A stretch of DNA of 64,000 bases. Source: Hyphomicrobiaceae bacterium (GTDB lineage Bacteria > Pseudomonadota > Alphaproteobacteria > Rhizobiales > Hyphomicrobiaceae). The DNA lies in the NCBI GenBank assembly GCA_022842785.1, contig JALHOW010000005.1:124001-188000 (forward strand), in the 5' to 3' direction. A program made the position numbers and the translations under genes. Position 1 is the stretch's first letter. Every line of letters starts with the position of its first letter. This document shows, one piece after another, positions 56,645 through 64,000 of the stretch. Under the pieces are notes generated by a model. It had not been told where the DNA came from, did no database searches, and worked only from the letters and a program-made list of their open reading frames with translations.

Positions 56645-57550
56645 TCAGACCCTCTTCACGGTAACGCGACCAAATAGGCCGGAGGGTTTCAGGGTGAGCA
56701 CCGTAATGACGATGATGAGGGCCACGGTCAGCTTCTCACCATTGCCGATGAGATAGAAGCCAGTCGCGCGCTCCAGCATATTGCCGAGATAGGCGACCAT
56801 GTTCTCGAGCACGCCGACGATGAAGCCGCCGGCAACCGCACCGCCAGGGCTCGATATGCCGCCGACCAGAGCACCTGCGAAGCCGTAAAGCAGGATGCCA
56901 GCCATCATATTGGGCTCGAGGTAGACGACAGGCGCGACGAGAACTCCAGCAACGGAGCCGACCGTCGCGGCAAGCCCCCAGCCGAGCGCCAGCATCCAGT
57001 CGACATTGATGCCGACGAGCCGCGCGGAGGTCGCATTGAGCGCCGCCGCGCGCATAGCCAAGCCGAGCGGCGTGAAGCGGAAGAAGCAGAACAGCAGGGC
57101 CAGCATACCCACCGCCACAACGATCATGCCGATCTGATGCGGCCCGATGATTCCCGAACCTGCGAAAGTGAAGTTCGGGAATGGCGAGGGAAAGGGTTTG
57201 ACTGTGTGCGTCCAGATGGCACCCGCAAGCGAGTGGAAGATTGCCAGCAGACCGATGAAGACGACGACGACCGAGAGCAGCGGTGCTGTGTGCAAGGGCC
57301 GCAATATGATGCGTTCTATGAGCACGCCGATGATGAACGAGAACAACATGGTCGCAGGCAGCGCGACCCAGAACGGATAGCCCCAGTTGAGGAGCTGCCA
57401 GCAGACGAAGGCGCTGAACATCGCCATTTCGCCCTGGGCAAAGTTGATATGGTTCGTCGAGACGAAGATCATGACAAGCGCAAGAGCGAGCAGCGCGTAG
57501 ATCGCGCCGTTCGCCAGTCCCGATGCGACCTGCTGAAGTAGCTGCTCCAT
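56645..57550 (-). CDS. Branched-chain amino acid-type ABC permease (LivH-like)
   Basis: A 301-residue LivH-like permease beginning M-E-Q-L-L-Q-Q-V-A-S-G-L-A-N-G-A-I-Y-A-L, with H-I-N-F-A-Q-G-E-M-A-M near 33-43 and G-G-I-S-S-P-G-G-A-V-A-G-G near 230-242. Its length and the two-base spacing to the LivM-like gene fit the usual pair. Together with the two ATPases upstream it forms a second, independent transporter of the family in this window. Confidence 0.9.
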   Translation of the reverse strand: MEQLLQQVASGLANGAIYALLALALVMIFVSTNHINFAQGEMAMFSAFVCWQLLNWGYPFWVALPATMLFSFIIGVLIERIILRPLHTAPLLSVVVVFIGLLAIFHSLAGAIWTHTVKPFPSPFPNFTFAGSGIIGPHQIGMIVVAVGMLALLFCFFRFTPLGLAMRAAALNATSARLVGINVDWMLALGWGLAATVGSVAGVLVAPVVYLEPNMMAGILLYGFAGALVGGISSPGGAVAGGFIVGVLENMVAYLGNMLERATGFYLIGNGEKLTVALIIVITVLTLKPSGLFGRVTVKRV

Positions 57551-57577
57551 GACGATCCGCTGTTCCGGCTGCCGAGA

Positions 57578-58291
57578 TCAGTATCCGAGATAGGATTTGC
57601 GTATCTGCTCGTCCGACTTCACGTCCGCCGAGGTCCCCGACATCACGACGCGCCCCGTCTCGAGGACATAGGCATGATCCGCGAGATCGAGCGCGAGGGC
57701 CGCATTCTGCTCCACGAGCAGCATCGAGACCTTCGCCTCCTCGTTGATGCGCCGCATGATGCGGAAGATTTCCTGCACGATGAGCGGTGCGAGCCCGAAG
57801 GACGGCTCGTCCAGCAGCATCAGGCGCGGCCCGAGCATCAGTGCGCGCGAGATGGCGAGCATCTGCTGCTCGCCGCCGGAGAGCGTGCCCGCTTGCTGGT
57901 CCATGCGCTCCTTGAGGCGCGGGAAGTACGTGAAGACCATTTCGAGGTCGCGCGCGGCCGCGGCCTTGTCGCGCCGCGTGTAGGCTGCAACGCGAAGGTT
58001 TTCCTCGACGCTGAGTTCCGTGAACGTGCCGCGGCCCTCGGGAACATGCCCGACGCCGAGGCGGACGACAGATTCCGTCGCCTTACCCGTGACCGGCTCG
58101 CCATCGATCGTCACAGTGCCCTCGGCGCGCACCATGCCGCAGATGGCCCGGAGCGTCGTCGTCTTGCCCGCGCCATTTGCGCCGAGCAGCGTCGTGATAC
58201 CGCCCTTGGCGAGCGAAAAACTGATGCCGTGCAGCGCCTGTGAAGGACCGTAGTAGGCCTTGAGATCCTTGACTTCCAGCATGTTGCTCAT
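57578..58291 (-). CDS. ABC transporter ATP-binding protein (LivF-like)
   Basis: A 237-residue ABC ATPase: Walker A G-A-N-G-A-G-K-T-T at about 37-45, V-P-E-G-R-G-T-F near 82-89, signature L-S-G-G-E-Q-Q-M near 138-145, and Walker B L-M-L-L-D-E-P-S-F-G-L near 158-168. The end Y-L-G-Y is the normal LivF ending. Overlaps the LivG-like gene by ATGA, so the two subunits are made in equal amounts. Confidence 0.91.
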   Translation of the reverse strand: MSNMLEVKDLKAYYGPSQALHGISFSLAKGGITTLLGANGAGKTTTLRAICGMVRAEGTVTIDGEPVTGKATESVVRLGVGHVPEGRGTFTELSVEENLRVAAYTRRDKAAAARDLEMVFTYFPRLKERMDQQAGTLSGGEQQMLAISRALMLGPRLMLLDEPSFGLAPLIVQEIFRIMRRINEEAKVSMLLVEQNAALALDLADHAYVLETGRVVMSGTSADVKSDEQIRKSYLGY

Positions 58292-59112
58292 GTCTCGGCT
58301 CCCGTGCCGAGATACGCTTTGATCACTTCGGGATCGCGCTGCACCTGAGCAGGGGTGCCCTCGGCGATCTTGCGGCCGAAGTCGATCGCGACAACCTTGT
58401 CGGACACGGCCATGACAAGGCTCATGTGATGCTCGACCAGCAGGACAGTCACCTTCTGGAGGTCGCGCACGCGGCGGATCTGGGCCTCGAGCACGCCGAT
58501 CTCTTCGTGATTGAGGCCGGCCGCCGGCTCGTCCAGGAGAAGGAGCTTCGGACTAGCGGCCAGTGCGCGCGCAAGCTCGACGCGTTTGCGGATCGGAAAT
58601 GGCAGTGGCCCCGCCGGCAGGGCGGCAAACGGCCTCAGATCCATGAACTCGATGAGCTCCCAGGCCCGCTCGGTGATGCGCTGCTCCTCGGCCGCGACGC
58701 CCGGCAAGCGGAGCGCAGTTGCGAGGAAGCCGGAGGAACTCTGGCTGTGACACCCGACCTTGACATTGTCGAGCACGCTCAAGCGATCGAACAATGCGAC
58801 GTTCTGGAAGGTTCTGCCGAGACCGATAGTCGGGATCTCGTGGCGCGGCGATTTGAGGATCGATTTCCCCTCGAAGAGGATATCGCCGTCGTTGGGTATG
58901 TAGAGGCGAGAGAGGCAATTGAAGAGCGTGGTCTTGCCCGCTCCATTCGGCCCGATGAGGCCGGCGATCTCGCCACCGTGAATATCGAAGGTGATGCCGT
59001 CGAGGGCGACGATGCCGCCGAACCGGACGGAAACGTTTCTTACGCTCAGCAGCGGGGGCGCGGACGAAACAGTCTCGCGCCGCGCCGAGGCGGGCTCGAC
59101 AACGGCAACCAC
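58288..59112 (-). CDS. ABC transporter ATP-binding protein (LivG-like)
   Basis: A 274-residue ABC ATPase with Walker A G-P-N-G-A-G-K-T-T near 56-64, the LivG motif G-R-T-F-Q-N-V near 99-105, Walker B L-L-L-L-D-E-P-A-A-G-L near 191-201 and V-E-H-H-M near 227-231 with the switch His. At the signature position it has F-P-I-R-K-R (near 170-175) instead of L-S-G-G-Q; divergent signatures occur in LivG proteins. The start is GTG 59112, placed 6 bases after GGGAGGG. A 39-codon frame ends directly before it. Confidence 0.9.
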   Translation of the reverse strand: MVAVVEPASARRETVSSAPPLLSVRNVSVRFGGIVALDGITFDIHGGEIAGLIGPNGAGKTTLFNCLSRLYIPNDGDILFEGKSILKSPRHEIPTIGLGRTFQNVALFDRLSVLDNVKVGCHSQSSSGFLATALRLPGVAAEEQRITERAWELIEFMDLRPFAALPAGPLPFPIRKRVELARALAASPKLLLLDEPAAGLNHEEIGVLEAQIRRVRDLQKVTVLLVEHHMSLVMAVSDKVVAIDFGRKIAEGTPAQVQRDPEVIKAYLGTGAET

Positions 59113-59232
59113 TCAATTCCCTCCCATGTCAGACAGCACATGCGTGCCGGACATTCGCCCAATGTGATCGCGTTGTTCGCCGAGCTTCAGCATGGCGTCC
59201 GCAATCTTGCCGGCAAGCTTGCCGCGTTTCAT
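59113..59232 (-). CDS. Possible 39-codon leader ORF abutting livG
   Basis: On the minus strand a frame from ATG 59232 to TGA 59113 encodes 39 residues, beginning M-K-R-G-K-L-A-G-K-I-A-D-A-M-L-K and ending D-M-G-G-N. It stops directly before the GTG start of the LivG-like gene, so the two would be coupled by termination and restart. The N-terminal half looks like an amphipathic basic helix. Its own Shine-Dalgarno is weak. It could be a real small protein, a leader peptide or chance; the absence of recognised relatives keeps confidence low. Confidence 0.3.
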   Translation of the reverse strand: MKRGKLAGKIADAMLKLGEQRDHIGRMSGTHVLSDMGGN

Positions 59233-59497
59233 TGAGAACGTCCAGTGCCTTATTCTGCTCGCTGATGAGCAGGGGATAGAGGTTTAGAGTCGCTCAAAAC
59301 ACCGATCTCGGAAACCTAGGCGCGGCCTCGACGCCACCCCTCCGTGCGTGCGTGCCTGACGTCCGGCGGCGACGCTTGACCCTGCCCCCAGGAGCGGCTA
59401 GCTGAACAATCGATCCTACCGACGCGGACGTTGTGCCGTTGAAGGCTGGACTACGCATTCATCCGAAAAGCCAACAGATCCCGCCGCACCTGAGATC
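59233..59497. other. Divergent intergenic region between livG and zapE
   Basis: About 265 bases that must carry promoters for the minus-strand ABC operon and the + strand zapE gene. I see no clear -10/-35 pair, no T-run terminator and no RNA gene. There is a short CGTGCGTGCGTGC tract near 59343-59355. Confidence 0.4.
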
Positions 59498-60652
59498 ATG
59501 AGCGCGAGCCCTCTTGCCCGATACAATGCGCGCGTCGAAGCTGGCGAAGCGAGCTTTGATGAAGCACAGGCCGCCGTCGCGGCCCGCCTCGATGCGCTTG
59601 CCGTCGAGCTGAAGGACTGGCGCCCGACAAACGGCGGCTGGAAACTCGCGAACCTCTTCGCCGCCAAGCGACCGACGCCGCGCGGCCTTTACATTCACGG
59701 CAAGGTCGGTCGCGGCAAGACCATGCTCATGGATATCTTCTTCGACACGGTTCAATTCACGCCGAAGCGGCGCATCCACTTCCACGAGTTCATGGCCGAA
59801 ACGCACGATCGCATCGGCGCGGCGCGCAAGAAATTTAGCGGCGATCCTCTGCCTCATGTCGCAAACGCGATCGCCGACGAAGCGCAGCTCCTGTGTTTCG
59901 ACGAGCTTCATGTGACCGACATCGCCGACGCAATGATCCTCGGCCGGCTGTTCAAGGGTCTGTTCGAGCGCCAGGTCGTGATGGTGGCAACGTCGAACCA
60001 GCCGCCGCGAGGACTTTACCTGAATGGGTTGAACCGCCAGCTCTTCCTGCCTTCCATCGATCTCATCGAGCAGCACATGGAAGTGGTCGAGCTCGGTGCC
60101 GCGAAGGACTTCCGGCTCGAGAAGCTCGCCGGCCAGCCGCTTTATTTCACGCCGGCCAATTCGGATCCCCGTCGTGCGCTCAGAGCCGCGTTCACGCGCC
60201 TTACGGGCGTCTGGAAGGGCAAGCCCATGACGCTCGACGTCAAGGGGCGAGCACTCACCATTCCCGAGGCAGCACGCGGCGTCGCGTTTTTCACGTTCGA
60301 CGATCTGTGCGCCAAGCCGCTTGGCTCGCTGGACTATCTCCACATCGCCCATGCCTTCCATACGGTGATCATCGAAGGCATTCCCAAGCTGCCGCCGGAA
60401 AAGCGCAACGAGGCGCGCCGGTTCATCAATCTGATCGACACACTATATGACAGCCGCATAGGGCTCATCGCCTCGGCAGAAGCCGAGCCGCAGGATCTCT
60501 ATCCGGCGGGCGACGCAGCCGTGCTCTTCGAGCGCACGGTGAGCCGCCTGATCGAGATGCGCAGCGAGGCCTATCTCGAAAGTCGCACCGATCGGATCGC
60601 TGCCCCTGATGCCGAAGCGCCAAGCGCCGCGCCGACGGCTCAGCAGGCATAG
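59498..60652 (+). CDS. zapE: Cell division ATPase ZapE (AFG1-like)
   Basis: A 384-residue AAA+ ATPase of the AFG1/LACE1 family. Walker A is G-K-V-G-R-G-K-T at 68-75, Walker B L-L-C-F-D-E-L-H-V near 130-138, and T-S-N-Q-P-P with the sensor Asn near 167-172. In E. coli ZapE binds FtsZ and is needed under stress conditions during division. An Ala/Pro-rich tail of about 20 residues ends the protein. It is followed 108 bases later by the Lon-like gene on the same strand. Confidence 0.9.
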   Translation: MSASPLARYNARVEAGEASFDEAQAAVAARLDALAVELKDWRPTNGGWKLANLFAAKRPTPRGLYIHGKVGRGKTMLMDIFFDTVQFTPKRRIHFHEFMAETHDRIGAARKKFSGDPLPHVANAIADEAQLLCFDELHVTDIADAMILGRLFKGLFERQVVMVATSNQPPRGLYLNGLNRQLFLPSIDLIEQHMEVVELGAAKDFRLEKLAGQPLYFTPANSDPRRALRAAFTRLTGVWKGKPMTLDVKGRALTIPEAARGVAFFTFDDLCAKPLGSLDYLHIAHAFHTVIIEGIPKLPPEKRNEARRFINLIDTLYDSRIGLIASAEAEPQDLYPAGDAAVLFERTVSRLIEMRSEAYLESRTDRIAAPDAEAPSAAPTAQQA

Positions 60653-60760
60653 TGGACGGCGTTTCCGGCGATGGGTTGACCGCGTGGCGCCGGTACGTTT
60701 TCCTCCGTGGCGTCTCGGGCGCGGGTGAGTGAACGCCAAGTTGGCGAGGAGTAACGTTGC

Positions 60761-63316
60761 ATGGCCTTCTGGAAATCACAGCCCTCCAAAAGCGACAAGC
60801 CCGAGGAGGGCAAGGCCACCGCCACCCAGGCGGCCACTGCTGCGGGTCTTTCGACCGCGCCATCGCACACACCGCTGGCCATCGCTGAGCTCAGGCGCGC
60901 CGTGGATCCGGCCACCCTCGGCTTCAAGACGACCTCCGAGCTCGAGCCCGCCCGCGGCCTCATCGGCCAGGATCGCGCCCTCAAGGCCATCCAGTTCGGC
61001 GCCGACATGGCGAGCCACGATTTCAATATCTTCGTGCTCGGCCCCGCAGCGTCCGGCAAGACGACGGCCGTTCGCCAGCATCTCGAGCGCAAACTCAAGG
61101 ATCTGCCGATCCCGCCCGATTGGGTCTACGTCAACAACTTCGAGACGCCGAACCGTCCGCGCGCGCTGAAGCTGCCGCCTGGGCGTGCGCGCGCGCTCGT
61201 GAAGGGCATGATCGCGGCGATCGACGAGTTGCGAAACACCCTCCCCACCATGTTCGAGGGCGAGGACTATCAGACGCGCCGTCGCGCCATCGACGAGGAG
61301 TTCCGTTCCGGTCAGGAGCAGGCCTTCGAGGGGCTCAATGCGAAGGCGAACAGCCAGAACATCACCATCCTGCGCACGCCCAATGGCTTTGCCATGGCGC
61401 CCATGCACGAGGGCAAGATCGTCAAGCCCGAGGTCTTCAACACGCTGCCTGAGACCATGCGCAAGCAGATCGAGCAGCGCATCGAGGCCTTGCAGAAAGA
61501 GCTTGCCGAGATCATCGAGAAGCTGCCGAAGACAGACAAGCAGCGGCGCGCCAAGCTGAGCGAGCTCAACGAGGAGATCGCGGCGCTTGCGGTGCACGAG
61601 GCTCTGGACGACCTCGCGGCGTCCTTCAGCGACCAGCCGGAAGTCCTGAGCTACCTCGACGCCGTCGGTCGCGACCTCATCCGGAATGTGGGCATTTTCC
61701 TGGCGCCCGCGGGTGAGGAGAACGAGATCGTCAAGCAGCCGGCTGATACCGCACGCGATCCACGTTTCCGCCGCTATATGGTCAACTCGATGGTGTCGCA
61801 CAACGGCGATGATCCACCCGCCGCACCGCTCGTCGAGGAGCTGAACCCGAACTACGGCAATCTCATTGGTCGCGTCGAGCATATTGCCCAGATGGGCGCG
61901 TTGGTGACGGACTTCCTGCTCATCAAACCGGGCGCGCTGCACAAGGCGAATGGCGGCTACCTGATGATCGACGCGCGCAAGCTGCTGATGTCGCCGTTTG
62001 CGTGGGAAGCGCTCAAGCGCACGATCAAGTCGCGCGAAATCCGCATCGAGCAGCCCTCCGAGATGTCGGGCATGATGTCGACGCAGTCGCTCGATCCCGA
62101 GCCCATTCCCTTCGAGTCCAAGGTTTTTCTGCTTGGCGACCGCGAGCTCTACTACATGCTCGCTCAAGCCGATCCGGACTTCTCGCGCTTCTTCAAGGTA
62201 CAGGCGGATTTCGACGACTCGATCGCCCGCTCCACCGAGAACGATCAGGCTTATGCTCGCCTGATCGCATCCATCGTCATGGAGCACAAGCTCAAGCCGC
62301 TCGACGCAGCGGCCGTCTCCCGCATCATCGAGGAGGGCGCGCGCCTTGCCTCCGACCGCGAGAAGCTCTCGATCGAGATCGGCCGCATTGCGGACCTCGT
62401 GCGCGAGGCCGACTACTGGGCGGCGCAGGCAGGTCGCGACGTAACCACCCGCGCCGATGTCGCGCAGGCCATCGATGAGAGCATTCAGCGCTCGGACCGC
62501 TTGCGCGATCGCGCGCAGGAAACCATCGAGCGCCAGATCGTGCTCGTCGACACGACGGGCGCCAAGGTCGGGCAGATCAACGGCCTCGCTGTCCTCCAGC
62601 TCGGCGACTTCGCCTTCGGGCGCCCGAGCCGCATCACGGCGCGCGTACGCATGGGCTCCGGTCGCGTGACCGACATCGAGCGTGAGGCCAAACTCGGCGG
62701 CGCGCTTCACACCAAGGGCGTGATGATCCTCTGGGGCTATCTCGCAGGCCGCTATGCCCTCGATGTTCCGCTCGCGCTCGCGGCAACGCTGGTCTTCGAA
62801 CAGTCCTATGGCGGCGTCGATGGCGACAGCGCGTCCTCGACCGAACTCTACGCGCTTCTGTCCGCCCTTTCGAATGTGCCGATCAAGCAGTCCTATGCCG
62901 TGACTGGTTCGGTCAATCAGTGGGGTGAGGTGCAGGCCATCGGCGGTGTGAACGAGAAGATCGAGGGCTTCTTCGATGTCTGCAAGGCACGCGGCCTCAC
63001 CGGCGATCAGGGGGTGCTCGTTCCGCGCGCGAATGTTCAGCATCTCATGCTGCGCGAGGACGTTGTCGAAGCCGTGAAGTCCGGTAAATTCGCGGTCCAC
63101 GCCGTCGACACGATCGATCAGGGCATCGAGATTTTGACCGGGATCAAGGCCGGCACGCGTGGCGATGATGGAGAATTCGAAGCTGGCAGCATAAATCGCA
63201 AAGTCGAGGAGAAGCTGCGCGCATTCGCCGAGCGGGGTCGTGCCTTCTCCCGCCGCTCCGAAGCCGGCGGCAACGACAGCGCGCCAGCCAGCGACAACGG
63301 GAAGCCGTTCACATGA
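60761..63316 (+). CDS. Lon-like AAA+ ATP-dependent protease
   Basis: An 851-residue Lon-related protease of the LonB/YcbZ kind. An AAA+ module has Walker A G-P-A-A-S-G-K-T at 94-101 and a long helical insert (about 180-290). The C-terminal Lon protease domain holds the catalytic dyad S690 (G-D-S-A-S-S) and K733 (V-N-E-K-I-E-G); the 43-residue spacing equals that of E. coli Lon. There is no Lon N-domain, so substrate choice differs from classical Lon. A charged tail follows. The stop overlaps the next start in ATGA. Confidence 0.9.
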   Translation: MAFWKSQPSKSDKPEEGKATATQAATAAGLSTAPSHTPLAIAELRRAVDPATLGFKTTSELEPARGLIGQDRALKAIQFGADMASHDFNIFVLGPAASGKTTAVRQHLERKLKDLPIPPDWVYVNNFETPNRPRALKLPPGRARALVKGMIAAIDELRNTLPTMFEGEDYQTRRRAIDEEFRSGQEQAFEGLNAKANSQNITILRTPNGFAMAPMHEGKIVKPEVFNTLPETMRKQIEQRIEALQKELAEIIEKLPKTDKQRRAKLSELNEEIAALAVHEALDDLAASFSDQPEVLSYLDAVGRDLIRNVGIFLAPAGEENEIVKQPADTARDPRFRRYMVNSMVSHNGDDPPAAPLVEELNPNYGNLIGRVEHIAQMGALVTDFLLIKPGALHKANGGYLMIDARKLLMSPFAWEALKRTIKSREIRIEQPSEMSGMMSTQSLDPEPIPFESKVFLLGDRELYYMLAQADPDFSRFFKVQADFDDSIARSTENDQAYARLIASIVMEHKLKPLDAAAVSRIIEEGARLASDREKLSIEIGRIADLVREADYWAAQAGRDVTTRADVAQAIDESIQRSDRLRDRAQETIERQIVLVDTTGAKVGQINGLAVLQLGDFAFGRPSRITARVRMGSGRVTDIEREAKLGGALHTKGVMILWGYLAGRYALDVPLALAATLVFEQSYGGVDGDSASSTELYALLSALSNVPIKQSYAVTGSVNQWGEVQAIGGVNEKIEGFFDVCKARGLTGDQGVLVPRANVQHLMLREDVVEAVKSGKFAVHAVDTIDQGIEILTGIKAGTRGDDGEFEAGSINRKVEEKLRAFAERGRAFSRRSEAGGNDSAPASDNGKPFT

Positions 63317-64000
63317 TCATGCACGTCGCCGAGGCAGGCGAGCAGCGCGGGCGTGTCGTGCTGCACATCACATCGGGACATCCGAATCCGGTTGCGCTCG
63401 AGGCCGCCGTCCGCATTGCGCAGGCCTTCCACTCCGAGATCGAGAGTCTCTTCGTGGAAGACCTCCAACTCTACGACATGGCGAGCTATCCCTTTGCGCG
63501 CGAGATCTCGCTCACGGGCTCGAGGAGCCGCGCCCTTTCGCGCGATGCCATCGAGCGCGACCTGCGGCTCGCCGGCCGCGCGCTGTGCCGCCGCGTCGAG
63601 GCACTGGCGCACGAAGCCAAGGTTCCACTCAGGACGCGTGTCGTGCGCGACGATCCTGTGCAGGCTCTCGCCAAGGCTTGCGCCGAGGATGGTCCATGGA
63701 ACGTCGTCGCGCTCGCAGATGTGCTCGCACCCGGACAAGGCACGCGGCTCTCAGAGCTGTTCGCCAATGTCGCCGGCTATACCGGACTGATGCTGGTCGG
63801 CCCAAAGGCACGCCGCACCCGAGGCCCTGTCGTCGCAGTCATCGAGAGCCTGGATCATCTTCCGCCGATGTTGCGCGCCGCCGAGCGCATGGCGAGCGTG
63901 ACGGGCGGCGTCGTCATGGCCATGCTGCTGTCGGACAATGCGCACGACGCGCAGCATCTCGAGGAGCAGACACGCCTCGCACTCGGTGATCAGGCGAAAG
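63313..64000 (+). CDS. Universal-stress-like protein, cut by the window end
   Basis: The start ATG 63313 overlaps the Lon-like stop by 4 bases. The frame is open to the last base, giving 229 residues without a stop. The N-terminal part reads G-R-V-V-L-H-I-T-S-G-H-P-N-P-V-A-L-E-A-A-V-R-I-A (a strand-loop-helix like the start of a UspA fold), then I-E-S-L-F-V-E-D-L, an Arg-rich helix and V-V-A-L-A-D-V. A second alpha/beta repeat begins near residue 165 with G-P-V-V-A-V-I-E-S. Two Usp-like domains seem likely. It is incomplete here. Coupling to the protease gene suggests a shared stress role. Confidence 0.7.
   Translation, partial: MIMHVAEAGEQRGRVVLHITSGHPNPVALEAAVRIAQAFHSEIESLFVEDLQLYDMASYPFAREISLTGSRSRALSRDAIERDLRLAGRALCRRVEALAHEAKVPLRTRVVRDDPVQALAKACAEDGPWNVVALADVLAPGQGTRLSELFANVAGYTGLMLVGPKARRTRGPVVAVIESLDHLPPMLRAAERMASVTGGVVMAMLLSDNAHDAQHLEEQTRLALGDQAK

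Noticed and set aside
60776-63100. A 774-codon frame on the minus strand inside the Lon-like gene
   Set aside because: It is a mirror frame of a gene with an intact Ser-Lys dyad and Walker motifs; Leu/Arg/Asp/His richness is typical of antisense frames in GC-rich DNA.
63353-63790. Alternative frame after the Lon-like gene
   Set aside because: The frame from ATG 63313 has Usp-like composition, overlaps the protease stop by ATGA and stays open to the window end, while this one is Ser/Arg-rich and stops.

Overview
The window reads as a chromosomal segment of a GC-rich alphaproteobacterium, most likely of the order Hyphomicrobiales (Rhizobiales). The clues are a 5-aminolevulinate synthase HemA (C4 haem route), an FzlA-type division protein, a fused MrpA-MrpB antiporter subunit of the rhizobial PhaAB kind, a PPK2 of rhizobial type, RNase E with a large insertion in its S1 domain, GANTC sites, and a candidate small RNA carrying the UUUCCUCCCU signature of the alphaproteobacterial suhB/MmgR family. 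There is no rRNA, CRISPR array, transposase or prophage. Genes are densely packed, with many ATGA start/stop overlaps.

Layout. 0.1-8 kb: a GNAT acetyltransferase, two tandem palindromic repeats, then a hydroxy-acid cluster on the + strand (tartrate dehydratase-like enolase, YCII protein, malate/lactate dehydrogenase family enzyme, TRAP transporter DctP-DctQ-DctM, MFS permease), ending in a candidate sRNA with a strong terminator. 8.2-13.4 kb: amidase amiC diverges from RNase E across an 855-base intergenic region. 13.6-17.6 kb: a TMEM143/DUF3754-like membrane protein, a small anchored protein, a second MFS carrier and a VOC protein. 17.7-27.1 kb: a minus-strand run with speD, an AsmA-like protein, parE, fzlA and a membrane protein, a fused double-MaoC protein and hemA. 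27.3-35.4 kb: a UbiH-family monooxygenase, two tandem Lin0512 genes, an S24-like regulator, DUF952-pyrD, MATE, DUF6460 and a DEAD-box RNA helicase. 35.6-43.7 kb: HU, tRNA-Ala(CGC), a PtsN-like EIIA and the complete mrpABCDEFG operon. 43.8-59.1 kb: a transport and catabolism zone with a Rieske oxygenase, a cupin, two complete branched-chain-amino-acid-type ABC importers, acetyl-CoA synthetase, an alpha/beta hydrolase and PPK2. 59.5-64 kb: zapE, a Lon-like protease and a universal-stress-like gene cut by the window edge.

How genes may work together. The TRAP/MFS cluster probably imports and oxidises a hydroxy-dicarboxylic acid of the tartrate/malate kind. The Rieske, cupin, ABC and hydrolase genes look like one import-and-degrade locus interrupted by acs on the other strand. 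The EIIA protein next to the Mrp (K+/Na+ per H+) antiporter suggests phosphotransfer-linked cation homeostasis. FzlA, ZapE and ParE serve division and chromosome segregation.

I found no large undescribed system that I can defend. The most unusual items are the paired CTAGTGT palindromes, the sRNA candidate at 8.1 kb, the Lin0512 gene pair, the fused MaoC protein, the six-unit tetrapeptide repeat in the helicase tail, the candidate attenuator upstream of hemA and a 39-codon ORF abutting livG. All functions are inferred by reading the sequence; no database search was run.
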